Below are positions 1 to 6,346 of a stretch of DNA of 8,225 nt, piece by piece. The number at the start of each line of letters is the position of its first letter. Within the stretch, counting starts at the first letter, position 1. The notes beneath the pieces were generated by a model. That model was not told the DNA's origin. It worked only from the letters and a program-made list of their open reading frames with translations, and searched no databases. Source of the stretch: an uncultured Prevotellaceae bacterium (GTDB taxonomy: Bacteria; Bacteroidota; Bacteroidia; Bacteroidales; Bacteroidaceae); NCBI GenBank assembly GCA_946405695.1, contig CAMJIA010000065.1, positions 1-8,225 of the forward strand, read 5' to 3'. A program made the translations under genes and the position numbers.

Positions 1-996
1 CTGCGTCAGCGCCTGCTGTTTCTGCAACTGCGTCAGGTGCATGAAGTCGGCAGGCAGATAGTCCTGGTCCATCTCCATGTGGTCACTCAGATACTGCCAC
101 GAGGTGGTTGAGCTCAGCAGCCAGTTATCAGCCTTGTAACTGATGTTCAGACCCGTATTCACCATCTGGCGCTTATAGCTGTTCATCAGCGTCGTCGAGG
201 GGTCGGCAACGGTATTGGCATCAAAGTCGTACAAACCGTAAGGAAACGCATTCTGATTGGTCCATTGATAGTCGGCCGTCAAGTCAAATGTCAGGCGACT
301 CGTTGGCTGATACACGAAGCGCATCTTTCCGCCAGCCTCCTGCAGCTTGTCGTTCCATTCGTCCAGTGCCTGGTTCTTGAAAAAGCCACGCTGACCATTC
401 CAGAAGGCTGCCGCAGAGAAGGCGAACTTCTCTGTAGGACGATGAAAATGGGCTATCTCCGCATGCGACGTCAGTCCTGTGCCGATACCCATCGAGATAT
501 CAGTACCCTGATACACCATCGGGTTCTTCGAGTAGATGTGTACCAGTCCACCCTCCGTATTCATGCCGTACAGCGTGCTTTGTGGGCCACGCAGCACATC
601 GACACGGTCTACGTGGTAGAAGTGATGATTAAAGGCTGCCTTCGACATCAGCGGGATGTTATCATAGTAAATGCCCACGGCAGGATTGTTGATACGCGAA
701 CCGATACCGCGGATATACATCGACGACGTCAAACGAGAGCCATACTGCGGCATTGAGAATGATGGCACATACTCTGACAGCTGGGAAAGGTCCTTGACTC
801 CCAGCATCTGCATCTCGCGCTGGGTCAGCACTGTCGAGCTTAGTGGCTGGTGGCGCAATAGGCGTCCATCCTTGGGTTGCGACACCACGACAATCTCGTC
901 AAGGTCGAACACCTTTGACGTGTCGTTCACCTCTTCAGCCTGAACCATCGCGGAGATGAAGAGCATTATTCCTGAAAACAACAATTTACCTATCAT
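1..996 (-). CDS. TonB-dependent outer-membrane receptor, N-terminal part (partial)
   Basis: The reverse strand is open from an ATG at 996 to the left edge, giving 332 residues without a stop; the C-terminal barrel lies outside the window. Residues 1-20 form a signal peptide (hydrophobic core, likely cleavage after VQA). Residues 31-39 (DLDEIVVVS) fit a TonB box. A plug domain spans about 45-160, with MYIRGIGSR near 93-101, GIYYDNIP near 108-115 and the hallmark VDVLRGPQSTLYG at 132-144. The rest alternates like the first barrel strands. Such receptors import siderophores, haem, cobalamin or glycans using TonB-ExbBD energy. There is no N-terminal carboxypeptidase-like extension as in SusC proteins, so a siderophore-type or other small-ligand receptor is likelier; the substrate is unknown. 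It starts 27 bases after the DUF4491 gene with no promoter visible between, so it is probably last in that operon. Family call firm, substrate open. Confidence 0.93.
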   Translation of the reverse strand, partial: MIGKLLFSGIMLFISAMVQAEEVNDTSKVFDLDEIVVVSQPKDGRLLRHQPLSSTVLTQREMQMLGVKDLSQLSEYVPSFSMPQYGSRLTSSMYIRGIGSRINNPAVGIYYDNIPLMSKAAFNHHFYHVDRVDVLRGPQSTLYGMNTEGGLVHIYSKNPMVYQGTDISMGIGTGLTSHAEIAHFHRPTEKFAFSAAAFWNGQRGFFKNQALDEWNDKLQEAGGKMRFVYQPTSRLTFDLTADYQWTNQNAFPYGLYDFDANTVADPSTTLMNSYKRQMVNTGLNISYKADNWLLSSTTSWQYLSDHMEMDQDYLPADFMHLTQLQKQQALTQ

Positions 997-1023
997 ACAA
1001 TATTTATGTGGTTTGTGTGTTGG

Positions 1024-1329
1024 TTATACTTTCTCCTTATATTCGTGCTTACGCTTTGGATTCATTGGAAACCATCCCTTCTCCACACGTCTTTTCTGGG
1101 AGAAGAGTTCACCGATACCCCACAACGCCGATGCACCAAAGACTCCCAGGAACGACGACAGATAGACGTTTTCCGTAAAGAGTGCTGCCACGCAACAGCT
1201 GATGCCTACCAGCAAGTAGACAACCCAGGGACGCGTGCCCCAGTAGTACTCTGTCTTAATGACGATAGGGTGCCATATGCCAATGGCCAGAAACGTCATG
1301 ACGGCGATGATGATACCAGTGAAGTACAT
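1024..1329 (-). CDS. DUF4491 family small integral membrane protein
   Basis: A 101-residue protein with three predicted membrane helices (about 3-23, 34-54 and 56-76) and a basic C-terminal tail carrying GWFPMNPKRK. The opening MYFTGIIIAVMTFLAIGIWHP, the central motif ENVYLSSFLGV and the GWFP..PKRK tail match my memory of DUF4491, a family of about 100 residues without an assigned function. Its ATG (1329-1327) shares one base with the TAA stop of the calycin-like gene upstream (TAATG), so translation is probably coupled. It sits between an exported binding-type protein and an outer-membrane receptor, so an inner-membrane role in the same process is conceivable but is inference only. Confidence 0.8.
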   Translation of the reverse strand: MYFTGIIIAVMTFLAIGIWHPIVIKTEYYWGTRPWVVYLLVGISCCVAALFTENVYLSSFLGVFGASALWGIGELFSQKRRVEKGWFPMNPKRKHEYKEKV

Positions 1330-2327
1330 TAGCGCAGGAAGTATTTCTTTCCGTTCTTGATGACGATTCCCTTATAGCCTACAGCTGTGCGCTGTCCGGC
1401 AAGGTTGTAGGCGGGAGCATCCTTCTGCTCGGCGACCTTGACGGTCTCTACGGCTGTCTCCTTGTTGCCGGGGAAGGTGCTGACAATCTGGAAAGGCATC
1501 TTGCCGGGGTGGAAGGCATTAGTTACCTTGATGTTACGACCCTCGTAAACCACCAGGATGTTGTTCTCCATCTCGTTCATCACGTAGTCGCCGTCCATAC
1601 CCACAACACCATTGTTCACAGACTTGAAGTGCATGGTCAGTCCATCAGCAACATAGTCGCGATAGTAGCCACCCTTCTGTTCATCCATAGCCAATCCCTT
1701 GACGATATAGTTGCCGATTGTCAGATCGCCTATAGCAGTAGCATTCAGCTGATAGCTGGGAACGCTGACGTCCAGCAGGGTAATGCCACTCTCAGGATAG
1801 GTGCGCACGCTATAAGTCACATTTGCTGCACTATAGTTGAACTTGCCTCCGATGCTGACGTCCAGCTTGTCGGAATAATCCTTAATATAATAAGCGGTGA
1901 TATTATAGGTCAGCGGCATGGGCATGCTACCATATTGGAAAGTGGCCTTCAACGTAAACGTATTGTAAGCATCGTGGGCATAAGAACCTGTGAGCGATGT
2001 GCCGACGATAGCTTTCTCTTGTCCGTTAACGGTGATGGTCTCATTAAACTGCTGATCGGGGAAAGTTACCGTCATCGTGGACATGTCCATCGAGAACTGA
2101 ACACCATGAATGGTAAACGACGGTATTACCAACTGGCCGTACCTCATCTCGGGCAACGTAACATCTGAACCTAAATACTTTACGGTGTCACTCTCAAGAG
2201 TAGAAACTGTGTTACCTGATACATCAATGGTTGCTTTTCCTGAAAACTTCATTAGGGTGTGTCCGCCCTGAGCCATAGCTGAAAGCATGGCAGTGGTTAA
2301 GAATAATAGTGTAAAAATCTTTTTCAT
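1329..2327 (-). CDS. Two-domain calycin-like exported protein
   Basis: A 332-residue protein with a signal peptide (1-19, cleavage near AMA-Q). No lipobox cysteine is seen, so it is probably periplasmic or secreted rather than a lipoprotein. The mature part is beta-rich and internally duplicated: residues ~24-147 and ~150-285 each end with a related strand pair (TFTLKATFQYGSMPMPLTYN near 123-142, NIKVTNAFHPGKMPFQIVS near 265-283). This resembles the Bacteroidales calycin/lipocalin-like beta-barrel family, usually annotated as ligand-binding without a known ligand. The last 26 residues (YNLAGQR...KGIVIKNGKKYFLR) are a tail common on exported Prevotella and Bacteroides proteins, resembling reduced type IX secretion tails; whether it works as a sorting signal is not known to me. 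First gene of the operon with DUF4491 and the TonB receptor, with a good promoter just upstream. Confidence 0.72.
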   Translation of the reverse strand: MKKIFTLLFLTTAMLSAMAQGGHTLMKFSGKATIDVSGNTVSTLESDTVKYLGSDVTLPEMRYGQLVIPSFTIHGVQFSMDMSTMTVTFPDQQFNETITVNGQEKAIVGTSLTGSYAHDAYNTFTLKATFQYGSMPMPLTYNITAYYIKDYSDKLDVSIGGKFNYSAANVTYSVRTYPESGITLLDVSVPSYQLNATAIGDLTIGNYIVKGLAMDEQKGGYYRDYVADGLTMHFKSVNNGVVGMDGDYVMNEMENNILVVYEGRNIKVTNAFHPGKMPFQIVSTFPGNKETAVETVKVAEQKDAPAYNLAGQRTAVGYKGIVIKNGKKYFLR

Positions 2328-2352
2328 GTGTCTTTATGTGATTAAAATCGGG

Positions 2353-2385
2353 TGCAAAGGTACTCATTTCCCCCTACACCCACAA
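2353..2385 (-). promoter_or_regulatory. Promoter of the calycin-like/DUF4491/TonB receptor operon
   Basis: On the minus strand, TTG at 2385-2383, a 20-base spacer and TACCTTTG at 2362-2355 match the Bacteroidetes -33/-7 consensus. The -7 element lies about 28 bases before the ATG at 2327, giving a short A/T-rich leader. No other such element was seen before the two downstream genes, so this promoter probably serves all three. Confidence 0.75.
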
Positions 2386-2417
2386 TCCTAATAAATATGG
2401 ATTTTTTGCAAAAACTG

Positions 2418-3338
2418 CTAATTTGTTCCGATATACAGGAAGATCATACCAAGGAGTACAAGGGCGAGGTCGAAGGCCTTAGCCTTGAGATTCTTCTCGT
2501 GAAAGAAGATGGCACCAAAGAGGAAGCTGACAATGACGGAACCTCGACGCACCATGGAGACAATTGAAATCATGGCATCGGGCAACGACAGCGAGTAGAA
2601 ATACATGAAATCGGCAGTAGAGAGGAAGATGCTGACACCAATGATGGACCAATGCCAATGGAAAGGCGTTGTCTCGTTATGTTTGGGCCACCACAACAAC
2701 ATCAACATGGCCAACATCATAAAGCATTGGTAGATGTTGTACCACGACTGCACCAACATGCGGTCGAGCCCTACTCCACCCGACTCCACAGGCGCCATGA
2801 GATATTTGTCGTAAAGTCCGCTAACAGCTCCCAATACAGCAGCGCCCACAATCATCCATATCCAATGGTCGTGCTTGAAGTCGATACCTTCCTTCTTCCC
2901 ACTACGACTAAGCAACAGGAATGACAAGACCGCCAACATGACACCAATCCATTGCCAATGGTTCAGTCGTTCGCCAAAGACCAGTAGGGCACCTACCAGC
3001 ACCATCACGGGACGTGTAGCATTGATAGGGCCAACAATAGTCAACGGCAGGTGTTTCATGCCGAAATAGCCAAGCACCCAACTGGAGAGCACGATGAGTG
3101 CCTTCAGGACAACGTATTTGTGTACTTCCCAACCGCCATTACCAACGTGGAAGATGCTGTTGTCAAGCACATCGGTGGTGCCGCTGAGTATGATAAACGG
3201 CAGGAATATCAGGGACGAGAAAAGCGTATTCAGAAACAATACAGGAATGACGGCATTCTCTTTCAGCGCCTCTTTCTTAAACGAATCGTAACAGCCCAAC
3301 AAGGCAGCCGACATAAATGCTAATAGTAACCAAGCCAT
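2418..3338 (-). CDS. EamA/DMT-superfamily transporter
   Basis: A 306-residue, very hydrophobic inner-membrane protein with about ten helices arranged as two EamA repeats. The repeat ends are recognisable: FGERLNHWQWIGVMLAVLSF at 121-140 and FHEKNLKAKAFDLALVLLGM at 279-298, each with the E/K-rich turn followed by a final helix that marks this family. The conserved mid-repeat proline region appears as LTIVGPINATRPVMVLVG at 99-116. EamA proteins export or import amino acids, sugars, nucleotides and other metabolites; the substrate cannot be inferred. The ATG follows the truA stop after a single base, so the two are co-transcribed and probably translationally coupled. Length is normal for the family. 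Confidence 0.88.
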   Translation of the reverse strand: MAWLLLAFMSAALLGCYDSFKKEALKENAVIPVLFLNTLFSSLIFLPFIILSGTTDVLDNSIFHVGNGGWEVHKYVVLKALIVLSSWVLGYFGMKHLPLTIVGPINATRPVMVLVGALLVFGERLNHWQWIGVMLAVLSFLLLSRSGKKEGIDFKHDHWIWMIVGAAVLGAVSGLYDKYLMAPVESGGVGLDRMLVQSWYNIYQCFMMLAMLMLLWWPKHNETTPFHWHWSIIGVSIFLSTADFMYFYSLSLPDAMISIVSMVRRGSVIVSFLFGAIFFHEKNLKAKAFDLALVLLGMIFLYIGTN

Positions 3339-3339
3339 A

Positions 3340-4068
3340 CTAATATTTCACTTCTTCTAAAAACAGGGCTTTAGCTGGCATCGACTCACCAGCTTGTGTG
3401 CGTTGCTTGCCCTCAATGACCTGACGGAATTCGTCAAGCGACATGCGACCACGGCCTACCTCTATCAACGTGCCCACCACGGCACGCACCATGTTGCGCA
3501 GGAAACGGTTGGCAGTAATCTCAAAATACCACTCCGACGGTGACACCTGGTGCCATTGGGCATGGGTGACGTGACAGATGGTGGTCTTCACATCACTTCC
3601 AGCCTTGCAGAATGCGCCAAAGTCCTCGTACGCCAAGAGTACACGACCCGCCTCGTTCATCTTTTCAAAGTCCAGCTGATAGTGCATCTCCTGCGAATAC
3701 TGCTGGATGAAAGGATTCTTCTTTGTATGGATATAATAATGATAAGTACGCGACGTAGCCGAGAAGCGCGCATGCATATCGCTGGCCACAGGTTCTATGC
3801 GGTCTACGGCAATGTCGTGGTGCAACAGTCCATTGAGTTTCTTCGTCAGCAAGGCGGCATCGAAATCTATATCCGTATCGAAGTGTGCAGCCATTCGTCG
3901 GGCATGAACGCCAGCATCGGTACGTCCTGCCCCGGTCACCTGAATCTGTTCACGCAACAACAGCGACAGACAACGTTCCAGCTCACTCTGAACGGTGATG
4001 CCATTGGGTTGCACCTGCCAGCCGTGATAGTTGGTGCCATCGTAACAAAACCATACGAAATATCTCAT
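3340..4068 (-). CDS. truA: tRNA pseudouridine(38-40) synthase TruA
   Basis: Converts uridines 38-40 of the tRNA anticodon arm to pseudouridine in the cytoplasm. The 242-residue protein begins MRYFVWFCYDGTNYHGWQ, the typical TruA start. The catalytic aspartate is D51 in GAGRTDAGVHA. A second family block is RTYHYYIHTK, and the C-terminal half carries RFLRNMVRAVVGTLIEVGRGR. The frame is open further upstream to a TTG at 4122, but that stretch is the 7-base repeat array and crosses the -7 element at 4093-4086. Transcription would begin inside it, so the ATG at 4068 is the correct start. Directly upstream of, and nearly touching, the EamA transporter gene. Confidence 0.96.
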   Translation of the reverse strand: MRYFVWFCYDGTNYHGWQVQPNGITVQSELERCLSLLLREQIQVTGAGRTDAGVHARRMAAHFDTDIDFDAALLTKKLNGLLHHDIAVDRIEPVASDMHARFSATSRTYHYYIHTKKNPFIQQYSQEMHYQLDFEKMNEAGRVLLAYEDFGAFCKAGSDVKTTICHVTHAQWHQVSPSEWYFEITANRFLRNMVRAVVGTLIEVGRGRMSLDEFRQVIEGKQRTQAGESMPAKALFLEEVKY

Positions 4069-4085
4069 CTTTCTCAAATTTTGTG

Positions 4086-4093
4086 CAAAGGTA
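4086..4093 (-). promoter_or_regulatory. -7 promoter element of truA
   Basis: TACCTTTG on the minus strand at 4093-4086, about 18 bases before the truA ATG. No convincing TTG lies 19-20 bases upstream: that position falls in the 7-base repeat array (TTA at 4115-4113). The element fixes the truA start at 4068. Confidence 0.65.
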
Positions 4094-4098
4094 CAAAA

Positions 4099-4133
4099 TA
4101 ATTCGTAATTCGTAATTCTCAATTCTCAATTTT
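4099..4133. repeat. Tandem 7-base repeat array between divergent promoters
   Basis: Five consecutive 7-base units on the plus strand: TAATTCG, TAATTCG, TAATTCT, CAATTCT, CAATTTT. The first two are identical and the others differ by one or two bases each. It lies between the -7 elements of truA (minus) and the LolA-like gene (plus) and covers the position expected for both -33 elements. Read on the minus strand it encodes NYEL/LRI-type peptides, which explains the spurious upstream extension of truA. Similar AATTACG/AATTGAG arrays between genes are familiar to me from Bacteroidetes genomes, though their role is not known to me. Confidence 0.75.
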
Positions 4134-4139
4134 TTTATG

Positions 4140-4147
4140 TACCTTTG
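4140..4147 (+). promoter_or_regulatory. -7 promoter element of the LolA-like gene
   Basis: TACCTTTG at 4140-4147, ten bases before the ATG at 4158, leaving a leader of only a few bases. The expected -33 position (about 4117-4120) falls in the 7-base repeat array and has no clear TTG. The element overlaps an in-frame ATG at 4137, which therefore cannot be the start. Confidence 0.65.
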
Positions 4148-4157
4148 CAGCCCAATT

Positions 4158-4775
4158 ATGAAAAAGATTGTTATGTTATTCATCGTGCTCTGCGCCACCA
4201 TTGGCTTGCAGGCACAGACCAAAGAGACACCCAATGCCCAACAGGCTCGCCGTATATTCAACGAGACTTTCAAGATGATTTATGGTGAGCAGGGCTCGCA
4301 GTTGCATTACAAAGTAAACATCATTGGCATCTACAAAACTGAGGGTACCATTTGGACAAAGGGCAAGAAGAGTAAGTTCGTTGACGAGAAATATATTGCC
4401 TGGAACGACGACGTGACGTACTACCGTTTGGAGCGCAAGAAGAATCGTGTGGTCATCTACGATGCCCACTCTGACGAGCGCGACAAGTATGCTACGAAGT
4501 TTAAGTTCAATCCTGACAACTACACCTACAGCATCAAGGAAGCCAAGGAGGGTTACTACATCACGCTGAAGGCGAAGAAGGGTGTCTCAGGTATCAAAGA
4601 GGCGCGTTGCCTGTTGGACAAGAAACAACGCTATCCTGTCAGCGTGCGCATCAAGGTGGGCATCTTCCATACCACCATCAAGATTAGCGACGTGAAGATT
4701 GGTGGCATCAGCGACGACCTGTTTAAGTTCCCACGCGACAGCTATCGTGACTGCGAATACGTTGACAAGCGATAA
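4158..4775 (+). CDS. Exported LolA-like protein
   Basis: A 205-residue protein with a clear signal peptide (residues 1-19, cleavage after LQA; no lipobox). The mature part starts with an amphipathic helix (AQQARRIFNETFKMIYGEQG). It continues with alternating strands such as YKVNIIGIYKTEGTIWTKGKKSKF, then KEGYYITLKAKKGVSGIKEA, and ends in a strand and FKFPRDSYRDCEYVDKR. This order, with 'TEGTIWTKGKKSKF' early and 'DLFKFPRDSY' late, resembles LolA-type proteins of Bacteroidetes, which bind lipoprotein acyl chains and carry them across the periplasm. Similarity is at fold level only, so it may be a paralogue with another ligand rather than the main LolA. ATG 4158 is chosen because the -7 element at 4140-4147 excludes the ATG at 4137. 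Single gene; the next promoter is at 4858. Confidence 0.72.
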   Translation: MKKIVMLFIVLCATIGLQAQTKETPNAQQARRIFNETFKMIYGEQGSQLHYKVNIIGIYKTEGTIWTKGKKSKFVDEKYIAWNDDVTYYRLERKKNRVVIYDAHSDERDKYATKFKFNPDNYTYSIKEAKEGYYITLKAKKGVSGIKEARCLLDKKQRYPVSVRIKVGIFHTTIKISDVKIGGISDDLFKFPRDSYRDCEYVDKR

Positions 4776-4857
4776 CAGTCTGTCTTTATCACGCCATCGG
4801 AATACCTAAAAAAGATGATTTTGTAATTCAGGTGATACACTTTTCATCAAAAATGTG

Positions 4858-4865
4858 TATCTTTG
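4858..4865 (+). promoter_or_regulatory. -7 promoter element of the hemerythrin-LuxR gene
   Basis: TATCTTTG at 4858-4865, four bases before the first ATG (4870) and 19 before the next in-frame ATG (4885). No TTG at the usual -33 distance was seen. Transcription would begin about at 4869-4871, making the first ATG practically leaderless. Confidence 0.6.
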
Positions 4866-4869
4866 CCGC

Positions 4870-5829
4870 ATGAAAAATCTAAAGATGTACGAGCCCAGCG
4901 ACAAAATGGTGACGCTGATCAAGGACAACTGTAGTGTCCTGCAGGCACTCAGTTCCTTTGGCATTAGTCTTGGCTTTGGCGACAAGACCGTTAGTGAGAC
5001 GTGTCAGATGAATGGTGTTGATACCTACACCTTCCTGGCGGTAGTAAACTACACCATCAACGGTAATGGCAGCTTCGAGAACGATGAACAAATAAGTGTT
5101 CCCACGCTGTTGCACTACCTGAAAGCCAGCCATGCGTACTATCTCGATTTCCAACTGCCTTTCATCCGTCGCGAGCTACAGGAAAGCATTGTCGAAGACG
5201 ATGCGCTTGGCATGCTCATCATGAGACTTTATGAGAATTACGCTCAGGAGATTCGTCGCCACATGAAGTACGAGGAGAAAACGCTTTTCCCCTATGTGGA
5301 ATCTCTGCTCGAAGGTCGTCCCATGAACGACTATAACGTTGAGACGTTCTCCAAGCACCATGAGCAGACTGACCAGAAGCTGCGCGAGTTGAAACTGATG
5401 ATTATCAAGTACCTGCCTGCCGACAATAAGCACAACAACCAACTGACGGCAACGCTCTACGACATCTACAACAACGAGGAGTGGCTCCGCCAGCATGCCG
5501 AGGTGGAGGACCAGATCTTTACACCAGCCATCAAGCGTCTGGAGCGGATGGTCAAGCAGGACGATGTGTCGAAGAACATCACGTCGATGGTCTTCAAGGG
5601 TGGTCAGGACAACAGCGAGATCATCAGCGACCGCGAGCGCGACGTCATCATCGGTGTGGTGCAAGGTTTGCAGAACAAGGAGATAGCCGACCGCCTCTGC
5701 ATCTCAGTCAATACCGTTATCACCCATCGTCGTAATATAGCCCGCAAGCTTCAGATTCATTCGCCTGCGGGCCTAACCATCTATGCCATCGTCAACGGCC
5801 TCGTCGACATCTCCAGCGTCAAACTGTAA
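4870..5829 (+). CDS. Hemerythrin-domain LuxR-type transcriptional regulator
   Basis: A 319-residue cytoplasmic regulator with three parts (numbering from ATG 4870). Residues ~10-60 (DKMVTLIKDNCSVLQALSSF, then GISLGFGDKTVSETC) resemble the ScdA_N domain of di-iron repair proteins, but the family's CCxG cysteines are replaced by GFGD. Residues ~75-228 form a hemerythrin four-helix bundle with candidate iron ligands H88, H131, E135, H164, H209 and E213; the motifs are HMKYEEKTLFP and HAEVEDQIFTP. Residues ~253-315 are a LuxR/GerE helix-turn-helix (DRERDVIIGVVQGLQNKEIA, NTVITHRRNIARKLQI). Together this suggests a di-iron sensor of oxygen, nitric oxide or redox state that controls transcription directly; the signal and targets are inference. 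The start is ambiguous: ATG 4885 (KMYEPSDKM) would leave a normal leader after the -7 element, while an earlier in-frame GTG at 4855 overlaps it and is rejected. Confidence 0.88.
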   Translation: MKNLKMYEPSDKMVTLIKDNCSVLQALSSFGISLGFGDKTVSETCQMNGVDTYTFLAVVNYTINGNGSFENDEQISVPTLLHYLKASHAYYLDFQLPFIRRELQESIVEDDALGMLIMRLYENYAQEIRRHMKYEEKTLFPYVESLLEGRPMNDYNVETFSKHHEQTDQKLRELKLMIIKYLPADNKHNNQLTATLYDIYNNEEWLRQHAEVEDQIFTPAIKRLERMVKQDDVSKNITSMVFKGGQDNSEIISDRERDVIIGVVQGLQNKEIADRLCISVNTVITHRRNIARKLQIHSPAGLTIYAIVNGLVDISSVKL

Positions 5830-5888
5830 CATCCAGATATAACAAAAAAAGGCGGGTCGGTTCTGAATGATCCACTTTTAGGAAGGTT

Positions 5889-5923
5889 GAGTGCACAAAA
5901 GGAATCATCGCTTTTGTGCACTC
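5889..5923. terminator. 13-bp hairpin between convergent genes, probable bidirectional terminator
   Basis: Perfect inverted repeat: GAGTGCACAAAAG (5889-5901) and CTTTTGTGCACTC (5911-5923), loop of 9 bases. It begins 60 bases after the hemerythrin-LuxR stop and ends 3 bases from the M15 peptidase stop on the other strand. This is where a shared terminator is expected. Neither side has a strong T-run after the stem, so a termination role rests on position and stem quality; a protein-binding palindrome is an alternative. Confidence 0.6.
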
Positions 5924-5926
5924 TTA

Positions 5927-6346
5927 CTATTTGTAGTAACCAATCCTGACGAAGTGGCGTGATGGACCGAAGGGATTCCACGAGATGTGGAGCCAGCCGT
6001 TGCCGGTGAGGAGCTGGTCGGTGTAGTCGCAGGCGCGGAGATAGTCGATAAGGCGCTGGAATTGGCGAGGGTCCTTGGGGCGGATATCGGCAGCCTGGCC
6101 GAGGAGGTGCTGGGAGTTCTGGACACCACCGACGAGGGCGTTGACGCGAGGGTTGCGGAAGCCGGAGGTGATGATGATGGGACCGACCAGTTGGCGGGCG
6201 GGCTCCAGGAGCAGCAGGCAGCCATAAGTCATGTTCGCCACGTGCTGCATGGTGGGCTTGTTATCGGGGTACTTGCTCAGGTTAAGGAACTCGCCAAGCT
6301 TAAAATGAGGCGAGAGCCGAGTGTCATTGATTGTTATGTTTTCCAT
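5927..6346 (-). CDS. M15-family (peptidase M15_3-like) zinc peptidase, D-Ala-D-Ala carboxypeptidase/endolysin type
   Basis: A 139-residue single-domain protein without signal peptide. Motifs of the M15 peptidoglycan peptidases are clear: TSGFRNPRVNALVGG (60-74), then SQHLLGQAADI (78-88) giving zinc ligands H80 and D87, and WLHISW (118-123) giving the third ligand H120. The N-terminal LSPHFKLGEFLNLSKY is the usual lead-in of this group. These enzymes cut peptide cross-links or stem peptides in cell walls, often as phage endolysins. The start is the ATG at 6346, preceded by GGAAAA seven bases upstream; the frame is open further but that part overlaps the upstream gene and looks non-coding. It overlaps the 74-residue membrane protein gene by 23 bases, which with the lack of a signal peptide suggests a holin-endolysin-like partnership. 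Confidence 0.88.
   Translation of the reverse strand: MENITINDTRLSPHFKLGEFLNLSKYPDNKPTMQHVANMTYGCLLLLEPARQLVGPIIITSGFRNPRVNALVGGVQNSQHLLGQAADIRPKDPRQFQRLIDYLRACDYTDQLLTGNGWLHISWNPFGPSRHFVRIGYYK

Noticed and set aside
265..943. Plus-strand open frames of 163 and 90 codons
   Set aside because: They are antisense to the TonB-dependent receptor, whose minus-strand frame is continuous and carries clear family motifs. Their translations look like no protein family.
1509..2168. 219-codon plus-strand open frame
   Set aside because: Antisense shadow of the calycin-like gene; no promoter or recognisable motif, and the opposite frame has a signal peptide and good codon use.
2403..2414. Palindrome TTTTTGCAAAAA just after the EamA gene
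   Set aside because: A perfect palindrome without a loop and with only A/T stems cannot form a useful terminator hairpin; it may simply be A/T-rich spacer.
4069..4122. Longer truA form starting at TTG 4122
   Set aside because: The extra 18 residues are translated from the 7-base repeats and the promoter -7 element; the typical TruA N-terminus begins at the ATG at 4068.
5176..5664. 162-codon minus-strand open frame
   Set aside because: Antisense to the hemerythrin-LuxR gene, whose ligands and helix-turn-helix are intact; the shadow is rich in V, L, H and D as expected from complementing such a gene.
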